A stretch of DNA of 19,999 nucleotides from CAYQTO01 sp964420455 (GTDB lineage: Bacteria; Sumerlaeota; Sumerlaeia; SLMS01), in contig CAYQTO010000060.1 of assembly GCA_964420455.1 (NCBI GenBank), forward strand, positions 1-19,999. The letters are read 5' to 3'. This document shows, piece after piece, positions 1-6,544 of the stretch (its first letter is position 1; the number at the start of each line of letters is the position of its first letter). Below the pieces are notes generated by a model, which made no database searches, was not told where the DNA came from, and saw only the letters and a program-made list of their open reading frames with translations. Made by a program: the position numbers and the translations under genes.

Positions 1-1
1 G

Positions 2-103
2 TTCCCGACCACTGGTGGAGGCAGACAAGGAGCGGCCGGGGGCCCGGCACCGCCGCCGGGCCCAGCCGCGCCGGCTGCACCGACCCGTCCACCCGGCTCC
101 TGA
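2..103 (+). CDS. Possible 3' end of an upstream gene (partial, Pro/Ala-rich tail)
   Basis: Reading frame 2 is open from the window edge to a TGA at 101-103. It encodes about 33 residues of Gly/Pro/Ala-rich sequence ending in PPGS, the kind of low-complexity tail often found at the C-terminus of bacterial proteins. No domain can be recognised. The other two forward frames also stay open past this point (to 190 and about 141), so the frame choice is weak. No function is proposed. The upstream sequence would settle whether this is coding. Confidence 0.25.
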   Translation, partial: FPTTGGGRQGAAGGPAPPPGPAAPAAPTRPPGS

Positions 104-128
104 ATTCAATCTGGCGTTCTTCCATAAT
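100..128 (+). promoter_or_regulatory. Candidate sigma70-type promoter for the DUF1015 gene
   Basis: CTGAAT (100-105) and CATAAT (123-128) are separated by 17 bases. The -10 box matches five of six consensus bases, the -35 box only three. It lies in one of the few AT-rich patches of the region and about 160 nt upstream of the ATG at 289. This is pattern matching only; the weak -35 keeps confidence low. Confidence 0.33.
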
Positions 129-132
129 GCCC

Positions 133-148
133 TCTTTTCGTGAAAAGA
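133..148. promoter_or_regulatory. Perfect 7+7 inverted repeat, possible operator
   Basis: TCTTTTC (133-139) and GAAAAGA (142-148) are exact reverse complements separated by GT. The repeat starts 4 bases after the candidate -10 box, so it would overlap the transcription start. An AT-rich dyad is unusual in this GC-rich sequence. It could bind a dimeric repressor, form a small hairpin at the 5' end of the mRNA, or be chance. Confidence 0.35.
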
Positions 149-288
149 TCGGTGCGCGCAGACCTCCCGGAAACGCCCCCCGTTCCGGTTGACAGTCCGA
201 AAGCGGCTTCCGCACCCTTCGCCACCCTCGGAGCCGGGGCCCCCACCCCTCTCCCTACCGCCGCCAATCGAAAAGAGTCCCCTCCCAT

Positions 289-1647
289 ATGGCCGACGTT
301 CGCCCTTTCGCCGGAACCCGCTTCAACACGCGCGAAAAGCAGATCGATCTCGCCAAGGTCATCGCCCCACCCTTCGACGTTATCACCCCCGAACTCCAGA
401 AGGACCTTCACGGGCACGACCCCCATAACATCGTCCGTCTGAGCTGTGGCTTCGAGGCGCCCGGCGACGACGAATACAACAACCGCTACCTCCGCGCCGC
501 CGAGGCCTACCGTGAGTGGAAGCTCCAGAACCTGCTCATCGACGAGCAGCGCAAGTGCTTCTACGTCTACGAACACGAGTTCACGCTCCCTGGCAGCCGC
601 AAGCGCTACAAACGGCGCGGCTTCTTCGGCCTCGTCAAGCTCCAGGACTACCGGAGCGGAAAAATCCGCGCCCACGAGGTCGCCGCCGAAGGCCCCAAAC
701 GCGACCGCCTGCTCCTCCTCAAGTCCAGCATGGTCAACGTCGAACCCATCTTCGCCCTCTACAAGGACGAGGACCACACCATCGACGAAATCCTCCACGG
801 CGCCGTCGACGCCAAGCCCACCGAGGAAATCAAGGACCTCCACGGCGGCTCCCACCGCCTGTGGCTCATCCACAAGAAAGACCCCATCCTTGCCATCAAC
901 GAGGCCATGAAGGCCAAGCGCCTCTATATCGCCGACGGCACCAACCGCTACGAGACCGCCCTGTCCTATCGCGACGAAATGCGCGAGTCCACCGGCCGGC
1001 GCGATGGCCGCCAGCCCTACGACTACATCCTCATGTACCTCAACAACGCCGACGACGAGGCGATCTTCACCACCTCCATGCACCGGGTCCTCGCCCGCGA
1101 CCTCGGGGCCGACGTCGACATCGACGAGGTCCTCGAGGACATCAGCGAGTTCTTCGACACCAAGGAGTTCAAGCTCGACTACAGCGACACAAAGAAGGCA
1201 GTAGAAACCGCCGAGAAGCACCTCGTGCCCAAGAAGACTGACCGCGCCCGCTTTGTCATGGCCCTGCCAGACCGCCGAGGCGTCGAACTACGGCTCAAGA
1301 AGGACGCGGACCTCGACGACATGATCGACGCCGAGTTCATGTCCGACTTCGTCAAGGCCCAGGACATCACTCTCCTCCATCGCTTCCTCATCGCCCGGGG
1401 ATGGATCGGCAACCCCGAGGTCGAGGTCGACGAGGAGGACATCCTCTACTGCCGCACCGTAGAGGAAGCCCTCGACCTCGTGAAGCGGCGCAAGGGCTGC
1501 GTGGCCTTCCTCGTCAATCCCATGGACAAGACCCGGGTCCTCGAAGTGGCGGAAAACGGCGAACTCATGCCCCAGAACACCACCTACTTCTTCCCCAAGC
1601 TGATGAACGGCTTTGTGATGCGCGACCTCCAGGTGGGGTTCGGCTGA
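289..1647 (+). CDS. DUF1015 family protein
   Basis: This 452-residue protein is recognisable as a DUF1015 (Pfam PF06245) protein. Landmarks in order are RPFAGTRF near the N-terminus followed by VIAPPFDVI, RAHE at 127-130 followed by EGPKRDRL, YIADGTNRYETAL at about 213-225, a TSMHRVL segment, and MPQNTTYFFPKL near the C-terminus. The length is usual for the family. Members are cytoplasmic and mostly uncharacterised; some relatives have been linked to a ParB-like fold and free-serine kinase activity (SbnI/SerK), but I do not infer that activity here. The signature normally reads DGHHRYETA; here the two His are Thr218 and Asn219. The ATG at 289 puts the conserved N-terminus in frame; the ribosome site is weak (AGAG at 274-277). 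Codons are strongly C-ending, as in tuf downstream. Confidence 0.9.
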   Translation: MADVRPFAGTRFNTREKQIDLAKVIAPPFDVITPELQKDLHGHDPHNIVRLSCGFEAPGDDEYNNRYLRAAEAYREWKLQNLLIDEQRKCFYVYEHEFTLPGSRKRYKRRGFFGLVKLQDYRSGKIRAHEVAAEGPKRDRLLLLKSSMVNVEPIFALYKDEDHTIDEILHGAVDAKPTEEIKDLHGGSHRLWLIHKKDPILAINEAMKAKRLYIADGTNRYETALSYRDEMRESTGRRDGRQPYDYILMYLNNADDEAIFTTSMHRVLARDLGADVDIDEVLEDISEFFDTKEFKLDYSDTKKAVETAEKHLVPKKTDRARFVMALPDRRGVELRLKKDADLDDMIDAEFMSDFVKAQDITLLHRFLIARGWIGNPEVEVDEEDILYCRTVEEALDLVKRRKGCVAFLVNPMDKTRVLEVAENGELMPQNTTYFFPKLMNGFVMRDLQVGFG

Positions 1648-1648
1648 C

Positions 1649-1704
1649 GGGCCAAAGGCCCGGCAGGGGAGGGACGAAAATTCCCTCGGGACCCTTGCCG
1701 ATTT
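1649..1704 (+). terminator. Terminator-like hairpin after the DUF1015 gene
   Basis: Just after the stop codon, GGGCC-AAA-GGCCC (1649-1661) can form a small hairpin. A larger alternative pairs 1661-1669 (CGGCAGGGG) with 1692-1700 (CCCTTGCCG) over nine pairs including one G-U. An inner AGGGA/TCCCT stem (1670-1674 with 1682-1686) extends it. Only TTT follows (1702-1704), so it lacks a good U-tract. It may be a weak or factor-assisted terminator, or a 3'-end stabiliser. Confidence 0.4.
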
Positions 1705-1707
1705 GCG

Positions 1708-1736
1708 TTGACCTGTGGGAGGGCGCTCCCTACGTT
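1708..1736 (+). promoter_or_regulatory. Candidate promoter for the tuf-S10-spc-alpha run
   Basis: TTGACC (1708-1713) matches five of six -35 consensus bases. After a 17-base spacer comes TACGTT (1731-1736), which keeps the three most conserved -10 bases (T1, A2, T6). It lies just past the DUF1015 terminator-like hairpin, and would give tuf a leader of about 300 nt. The spacer contains a GGGAG/CTCCC palindrome, so the match might instead lie inside an intergenic repeat. Confidence 0.42.
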
Positions 1737-2046
1737 CCCCGGTCGCTGCCAGTGACAGCAGTTTCACTGCACCAGCACGGCGGGTTGTGGAGTCCCTCCC
1801 CACAACACGGGCCCTGAAAAGCCCACCGCACCGAGGAGCGAGTCCATCTCGCCAAGGAAGTGAGGGCGCCTTCCGGGAACCGGGCAAGCGCACGCTTGGC
1901 CGGGGCCCGCATGCGTCCCTCCCCTCCCTCCGCGAGAAAACCTCAGCATCCGCTGAACGAACCGACTGACCCCAGAGGGTGGCCGGCTACCGTGCCTCCC
2001 CGCCTCGCCACGCGAGGTTACCCCCCAAGCCCACTTGGAGCGAAAA

Positions 2047-3234
2047 ATGGCGAAGGAACATTTCAACCGAGCGAAGCCCCACGTCAACATCGGCACCATC
2101 GGCCACATCGACCACGGCAAGACCACCCTCACCGCGGCCATCACCAAGGTGCAATCCTCCCGTGGCTTCGGTCAGGCGGTGGACTTCGATAACATCGACA
2201 AGGCCCCGGAAGAGCGCGAGCGCGGCATCACCATCAATACCGCCCACGTGGAGTACGAGACGGAAAACCGTCACTACGCCCACGTCGACTGCCCCGGCCA
2301 CGCCGACTACATCAAGAATATGATCACCGGTGCCGCCCAGATGGACGGCGCCATCCTGGTCGTCGCCGGCACCGATGGCGTCATGCCCCAGACCCGCGAG
2401 CACGTCCTCCTCGCCCGCCAGGTCAACGTCCCCTCGCTCGTCGTGTTCCTCAACAAGTGCGACATGGTCGACGATGAGGAACTGCTCGAACTCGTCGAGA
2501 TGGAAGTCCAGGAACTCCTTGAGAAGTACGACTTCCCGTCCGACACCCCGATCGTCCGGGGCTCCGCCCTCAAGGCCCTCGAGGGCGAGGAAAGCGACCT
2601 TGGGACTGGCTCCATCGCCAAGCTCATGGAGGCCTGCGACAGCTGGATCAAGGAGCCCGCCCGCGAGACCGAGAAGGACTTCCTCATGCCGATCGAGGAC
2701 GTCTTCTCCATCTCCGGCCGCGGCACCGTCGTCACCGGCCGCGTCGAACGCGGGGTCCTCAAGAAAATGTCGGAAGTGGAAATCGTCGGCCTGCGCGACA
2801 CCCAGAAGACCACCGTCACCGACATCGAAATGTTCCGCAAGCTGCTCGACGAGGCCCTCGCCGGCGACAACGTCGGCCTGCTCCTCCGCGGCACCACGAA
2901 GGACGACGTGGAGCGCGGCATGGTCATCGCCAAGACCGGGACGATCAAGCCCCACACCAAGTTCAAGGCCACCGTCTACGTCCTCACCAAGGAGGAAGGC
3001 GGGCGCCACACGCCGTTCTTCAAGGGCTACAAGCCCCAGTTCTACTTCCGCACCACGGACGTCACCGGGGCCGTGCACCTGCCCGAAGGCGTTGAGATGG
3101 TGATGCCAGGCGACAACATCGAGATCGTCGGCGAACTGATGAAGCCGATCGCCCTCGAAAAGGAGCTGCGCTTCGCCATTCGCGAGGGCGGCCGCACTGT
3201 CGGCGCCGGCGTCGTGTCGGAAGTCATCGAGTAA
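2047..3234 (+). CDS. tuf: Elongation factor Tu
   Basis: EF-Tu is the GTPase that delivers aminoacyl-tRNA to the ribosomal A site. The protein has 395 residues (E. coli 394). G1 is GHIDHGKT (19-26), switch I contains RGITINTAH, G3 is DCPGH (81-85, His85 being the catalytic His), G4 is NKCD (136-139) and G5 is GSALK. Domains 2 and 3 follow, with GGRHTPFFKGYKPQFYFRT and a C-terminal REGGRTVGAGVV. The start is ATG 2047, with GGAG (2037-2040) six bases upstream; an in-frame TTG at 2035 lies on top of that site and is rejected. The gene heads the ribosomal cluster and is followed 98 nt later by rpsJ. The usual upstream rpsL, rpsG and fusA are absent here. A hairpin overlapping the ribosome site may tune initiation. 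Confidence 0.98.
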   Translation: MAKEHFNRAKPHVNIGTIGHIDHGKTTLTAAITKVQSSRGFGQAVDFDNIDKAPEERERGITINTAHVEYETENRHYAHVDCPGHADYIKNMITGAAQMDGAILVVAGTDGVMPQTREHVLLARQVNVPSLVVFLNKCDMVDDEELLELVEMEVQELLEKYDFPSDTPIVRGSALKALEGEESDLGTGSIAKLMEACDSWIKEPARETEKDFLMPIEDVFSISGRGTVVTGRVERGVLKKMSEVEIVGLRDTQKTTVTDIEMFRKLLDEALAGDNVGLLLRGTTKDDVERGMVIAKTGTIKPHTKFKATVYVLTKEEGGRHTPFFKGYKPQFYFRTTDVTGAVHLPEGVEMVMPGDNIEIVGELMKPIALEKELRFAIREGGRTVGAGVVSEVIE

Positions 3235-3250
3235 AGACGAGTGGTAACCG

Positions 3251-3293
3251 GGGCGGGAAGGGCGGCCGCAAGGCCCCTCCCGCCCGCTTCTTC
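3251..3293 (+). terminator. GNRA-capped hairpin between tuf and rpsJ (possible attenuator)
   Basis: GGGCGGG (3251-3257) pairs with CCCGCCC (3279-3285). Inside, GGCC (3264-3267) pairs with GGCC (3272-3275) around a GCAA tetraloop (3268-3271), with short bulges between the two helices. A pyrimidine-rich GCTTCTTC follows. It resembles an intrinsic terminator with a poor U-tract. It would suit partial termination or mRNA processing that yields more tuf mRNA than downstream ribosomal-protein mRNA; that role is inference. Confidence 0.45.
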
Positions 3294-3332
3294 GGCCCCG
3301 AATCCTCCCGGGAAGGAAACGCCTCACCGATC

Positions 3333-3647
3333 ATGGCCAACCAGGTAATTCGCATCAACTTGTGGTCCTTCGACAGCCGGCTCCTCGACAGCTCGGTGCT
3401 GTCGATCGTCGAGACCGCCCGCAACTCGGGCTCGACCCTCGCCGGGCCGATCCCCCTTCCCACGCGGATTCGAAAGTTCACGGTGAACCGCTCGCCCAAC
3501 GGCGACAAGAAGTCCCGCGAACAATTCGAGATGCGCCAGCACAAGCGTCTCATCGACCTGATCGACCCGCCGCAGAAGACCCTCGACGAACTGCAGAACC
3601 TCGACCTGCCGGCCGGCGTGTACGTGGAAATCAAGCTGCGGTCCTGA
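3333..3647 (+). CDS. rpsJ: 30S ribosomal protein S10
   Basis: S10 is a small-subunit head protein that also acts as NusE in transcription antitermination. The 104 residues cover the full family length. Recognisable blocks are VIRINLWSFDSRLLD, GPIPLPTR, the loop FTVNRSP, REQFEMRQHKRLIDL and the C-terminal LDLPAGVYVEI. The start is ATG 3333; the nearest purine-rich site, AAGGA at 3313-3317, is 15 nt upstream, rather far. The first strand reads NLWSFD where most bacteria have a basic residue (for example LKAFD), a mild divergence. S10 is the traditional first gene of the S10 operon; here it directly follows tuf. Confidence 0.97.
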   Translation: MANQVIRINLWSFDSRLLDSSVLSIVETARNSGSTLAGPIPLPTRIRKFTVNRSPNGDKKSREQFEMRQHKRLIDLIDPPQKTLDELQNLDLPAGVYVEIKLRS

Positions 3648-3702
3648 CCCGCCCGGCGCACACTCCGCCCACGGCAACGAACCAACGGAGGTTCCGGACA
3701 CC

Positions 3703-4347
3703 ATGCCACTTGGACTTTTGGGCAAAAAACTCGGGATGACCCAACTCTTCGACGAGAAGGGCACAGTCATCCCCGTGACGGTGATCCTGGCGGGGCCCTG
3801 CCCCGTCGTCCAGAAACGCACCGTCGAAACCGACGGGTATGATGCGGTCCAGCTCGGCTTTGATCCCAAGCCCGAGCGCAAAGTCATCAAGCCCGAAGCG
3901 GGTCACTACAGGAAGTCCGGCGCCTCGCCCATGCGGATGCTCCGCGAGTTCCGTGGCGCCGAAACCGCCGGCATCGAGCTCGGCGAGACCCTCTCGGTGG
4001 AAATCTTCGAAATCGGCGAGAAGGTCGACGTCGTGGGCACAACCAAGGGTCGCGGCTTCGCCGGCACCCTCAAGCGCTTCAATGGCACCCCGGGGCCGAA
4101 CTCCCACGGCTCCATGTATCACCGCCGTCCCGGATCCATGGGCGGCAGCTCCGACCCCTCGCGCACCTTTAAGGGCAAGAAGCTCCCGGGCCATTACGGC
4201 CACGCCCGCCAGACCGCCCGCAACCTCCAGGTCATCCGCACCGACTCCGAGCGGAACCTCATCCTTGTGAAGGGATCGATCCCGGGGCCCACCGGCGCCT
4301 ACGTGATGATCCGGAAAATGAAGGCCAAGGCGAAGGCCGCCTCCTGA
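3703..4347 (+). CDS. rplC: 50S ribosomal protein L3
   Basis: L3 is a primary 23S rRNA-binding protein near the peptidyl-transferase centre and an early assembly nucleator. The 214-residue length is typical. It begins GLLGKKLGMTQLFDEKG and contains TKGRGFAGTLKRFN, followed by the long loop with HGSMYHRRPGSMG and GKKLPGHYGHARQTARNLQV, the hallmark L3 sequence reaching into the ribosome core. The C-terminal lobe reads LILVKGSIPGPTGAYV, with a Lys/Ala-rich tail. GGAGG at 3687-3691 lies 11 nt before ATG 3703. It sits between rpsJ and rplD as in nearly all bacteria. Confidence 0.98.
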   Translation: MPLGLLGKKLGMTQLFDEKGTVIPVTVILAGPCPVVQKRTVETDGYDAVQLGFDPKPERKVIKPEAGHYRKSGASPMRMLREFRGAETAGIELGETLSVEIFEIGEKVDVVGTTKGRGFAGTLKRFNGTPGPNSHGSMYHRRPGSMGGSSDPSRTFKGKKLPGHYGHARQTARNLQVIRTDSERNLILVKGSIPGPTGAYVMIRKMKAKAKAAS

Positions 4348-4400
4348 GCCGGCCACCCGCCCGACTGAGAACGACCCGACCACGGCAGAGAGAACGAACC

Positions 4401-5048
4401 ATGGCAGAAGCGCAGCTCTACAAGTCCAACGGCGAGGAGGCCGGCCCCATCGACGTCGCCGCGTCGCTCTTCAAGGCCGAGGTGACCGACAAGCGCCGCA
4501 CGGTCGTCCGCGAGGTCTACAACGCCTACCGGACCAACCAGCGCCAGGGCACCCACGCAACGAAGACCCGCGGGCTCGTGAGCGGCGGCGGTCGCAAGCC
4601 CTGGAAGCAGAAGGGCACCGGTCGGGCCCGTCAGGGCTCCATTCGTGCCCCCCAATGGCGCGGCGGCGCCATCGTCCATGGGCCCCTGCCCAAGGAATAC
4701 CGCGAGAAGGTCAACCGCCGGAAGCGCCAGATCGCCTTCCGGACGGTCCTCGCCTCGAAGTTCGACGCCAACGTCATCCGCTTTGTGGAGACGATCGACC
4801 TGGAGGGGCCTAAAACCCGCCACGTGGTCGCCCTTCGCGAGTCCCTGAAGGCCACCGGCAAGACCCTGATCGTAACCGCCGGCAAGGACGAGGCGCTCGC
4901 CCGCGCGGCCCGCAACCTCGAGTCCTCCGCCACCCATCCCACTCGCGTGCGCCCGGTGGTCTCCATCAGCATCGCCGACCTCCTCCACGCCGACACCCTG
5001 ATCCTAACGGTCGAGGCGCTTCGCGCCCTCGAGGAGCGGCTCGCATGA
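4401..5048 (+). CDS. rplD: 50S ribosomal protein L4
   Basis: L4 binds 23S rRNA and its extended loop helps form the nascent-peptide tunnel constriction. The 215 residues include the loop signature GGGRKPWKQKGTGRARQGS and then RAPQWRGGAIVHGP, followed by the alpha/beta globular domain. The start is ATG 4401 after a purine-rich AGAGAGAACGA stretch. Its TGA overlaps the rplW ATG (ATGA, 5045-5048), implying translational coupling. In E. coli L4 represses the S10 operon through the leader of S10; whether it does so here is unknown, since this leader precedes tuf. Confidence 0.98.
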   Translation: MAEAQLYKSNGEEAGPIDVAASLFKAEVTDKRRTVVREVYNAYRTNQRQGTHATKTRGLVSGGGRKPWKQKGTGRARQGSIRAPQWRGGAIVHGPLPKEYREKVNRRKRQIAFRTVLASKFDANVIRFVETIDLEGPKTRHVVALRESLKATGKTLIVTAGKDEALARAARNLESSATHPTRVRPVVSISIADLLHADTLILTVEALRALEERLA

Positions 5049-5344
5049 TCCAGAAAAGCCCCTACCAGATTCTCATCCGCCCGATCATCACCGAAAAGGC
5101 GCTGCGCTCCAGCAACGAGGACGAGGCCCAGTACACCTTCCAGGTGGCCCTCGACTCGAACAAGCGGGAGGTCCGCTGGGCCGTGGAAGCCGCTTACGGC
5201 GTCAAGGTGGAGAACGTCCAGACCCTTCGCGTGAAGGGCAAGAACCGCTACTCGCGCACGCGCGGCAACCGCGTGGGCAAGCGACCTGACTTCAAGAAGG
5301 CCATCGTGACGCTCGCCGCCGGCCAGCAGATCGAGCTCATGTAA
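5045..5344 (+). CDS. rplW: 50S ribosomal protein L23
   Basis: L23 sits at the tunnel exit and is the docking site for trigger factor and SRP. The 99 residues match the family length. It opens with YQILIRPIITEKAL, the typical L23 start, and has DSNKREVRWAVEAAYGVKVENVQT, then a basic loop with RTRGNRVGKRPDFKKAIVTL, ending at IELM. The ATG overlaps the rplD stop by four bases, so reinitiation rather than an independent ribosome site probably starts it. rplB follows after 22 nt. Confidence 0.97.
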   Translation: MIQKSPYQILIRPIITEKALRSSNEDEAQYTFQVALDSNKREVRWAVEAAYGVKVENVQTLRVKGKNRYSRTRGNRVGKRPDFKKAIVTLAAGQQIELM

Positions 5345-5366
5345 GGACCACTGGAGACCGCCACCG

Positions 5367-6194
5367 ATGCCCATCAAGAAATTCAATCCCTACACGCCGG
5401 TCCGCCGGACGCTGACGGTGCTCGACTTCTCGGAGATTACCGCACGCCGGCCGGAGAAGTCGCTCACCCAGCGGCTGCCCTACCACGCGGGCCACAACAA
5501 CCTCGGCCGGGTCACCAGCCGCTTTCGTGGCGGGCGCCACAAGCGCCTCTACCGCCTCATTGACTTCAAGCGGCTCAAGGACGGCATCCCCGCCCGCGTG
5601 GCCACCATCGAGTACGACCCCAACCGTTCGGCCAACATCGCGCTCCTGAACTACGCCGACGGCGAGAAGCGCTACATGATCGCGCCGAAGGGGTTGAAGG
5701 TCGGGCAGACGGTGATGAACGGCGAGAAGGCGGAGATCCGCGTCGGCAACTGCCTGCCGCTCAAGAATATCCCCGTGGGAACGACCGTGCACTGCGTGGA
5801 GTTCAAGCCGGGCCGTGGCGCGCAGCTGGCGCGTTCCGCCGGCAGCAGCGTGATGCTCCTTGCCCGCGAGGGCCGCATGGCGACGCTGCGCCTCCCCTCC
5901 GGCGAGATGCGCCTCGTCCCCTCGGCCTGCCGCGCGGTCATTGGCGAGGTCGGCAACGCGGACCACGAACTGGTCCACATCGGCAAGGCGGGCCGCTCGC
6001 GGTGGCTCGGCCGTCGCCCCCACAACCGCGGCGTCAGCATGAACCCGGTGGACCACCCGATGGGTGGCGGCGAGGGCCGCACCTCCGGCGGGCGCCACCC
6101 CTGCACTCCCTGGGGCAAGCCCACCAAGGGGCTCGTGACCCGCAAGCGCAAGAAGGCCAGCACCAAGCTCATCCTCAAGCGGCGAAACCGCTAG
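5367..6194 (+). CDS. rplB: 50S ribosomal protein L2
   Basis: L2 is one of the most conserved ribosomal proteins; it binds 23S rRNA and is needed for subunit association and peptidyl-transferase activity. The length is 275 residues (E. coli 273). Visible landmarks are the N-terminal KKFNPYTPVRR, HNNLGRVTSRFRGGRHK, the OB-fold region with EYDPNRSANIALLNY, the SH3-like region, and the C-terminal signature RGVSMNPVDHPMGGGEG, whose His is the functionally important residue. The tail KKASTKLILKRRNR is normal. The start is ATG 5367, just upstream of PIKKFNPYTP. Confidence 0.98.
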   Translation: MPIKKFNPYTPVRRTLTVLDFSEITARRPEKSLTQRLPYHAGHNNLGRVTSRFRGGRHKRLYRLIDFKRLKDGIPARVATIEYDPNRSANIALLNYADGEKRYMIAPKGLKVGQTVMNGEKAEIRVGNCLPLKNIPVGTTVHCVEFKPGRGAQLARSAGSSVMLLAREGRMATLRLPSGEMRLVPSACRAVIGEVGNADHELVHIGKAGRSRWLGRRPHNRGVSMNPVDHPMGGGEGRTSGGRHPCTPWGKPTKGLVTRKRKKASTKLILKRRNR

Positions 6195-6226
6195 ACCGGA
6201 AAGAACTCAGGAGAGGACCCACCCCG

Positions 6227-6505
6227 ATGCCCCGTTCCCTGCGCAAGCCCCCCTTCATCGACCACGCGTTGCTCGAGAAGGTGGAAGCCATGAACGCCAA
6301 GAATGAAAAGAAGGTGATCCGCACCTGGTCGCGGCGCTCCATGATCATCCCCGAGATGGTCGGCCACACGATCGCGGTTCACAACGGCAAGAGCTTCATC
6401 CCCACGTTCATCACGGAGAACATGGTGGGCCACAAGCTGGGCGAGTTCGCCCCTACCCGAAACTTCAGGTCGCACGGCGGCAAGACGGTGAAGGCGACCC
6501 GCTAA
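6227..6505 (+). CDS. rpsS: 30S ribosomal protein S19
   Basis: S19 lies in the 30S head, contacts S13 and 16S rRNA and takes part in bridging to the 50S subunit. The protein has 92 residues (E. coli 92). The sequence MPRSLRKPPFIDHALLEKV is a classic S19 start, followed by KKVIRTWSRRSMIIPEMVGHTIAVHNGK, FIPTFITENMVGHKLGEFAPTR and a C-terminal HGGKTVKATR. The start is ATG 6227, with AGGAGAGGA at 6209-6217. The open frame extends upstream into rplB (from 6002), but that part is an overlap shadow. Confidence 0.98.
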   Translation: MPRSLRKPPFIDHALLEKVEAMNAKNEKKVIRTWSRRSMIIPEMVGHTIAVHNGKSFIPTFITENMVGHKLGEFAPTRNFRSHGGKTVKATR

Positions 6506-6544
6506 GGGCGCCCCTCAAGGCAACGATTCCAGGAGACGAGGCCG

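Larger units (their letters stand above)
1648..2046 (+). other. 399-base gap before tuf: no gene, several hairpins
   Basis: No convincing coding region, tRNA or rRNA is visible. Inverted repeats that could fold in the RNA are: 1717-1721/1726-1730 (GGGAG/CTCCC); 1750-1755/1764-1769 (CAGTGA/TCACTG); 1784-1790/1800-1806 (GTTGTGG/CCACAAC); 1838-1842/1848-1852 (GCGAG/CTCGC); 1880-1889/1894-1903 (nine pairs around one G-G mismatch, GCAC loop); 2003-2007/2013-2017 (CCTCG/CGAGG); and 2025-2029/2034-2038 (CCAAG/CTTGG). The last overlaps the GG of the tuf ribosome-binding site. Together they suggest a structured leader for the head gene of the operon. No known riboswitch or ribosomal-protein leader class is recognised. 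Confidence 0.5.

Noticed and set aside
106..1221. Long open frame on the minus strand opposite the DUF1015 gene, and similar long minus-strand frames opposite tuf, rplB, secY and map
   Set aside because: High-GC genes with C/G third positions create long antisense open frames. These products are Val/Gly/Leu- or Arg/Ser-rich with no recognisable motif, and the sense frames encode conserved proteins.
1715..1969. 84-codon plus-strand frame in the gap before tuf
   Set aside because: It is Arg/Ser/Pro-rich, has no motif or convincing ribosome site, lies across several inverted repeats, and overlaps other open frames of equal quality.
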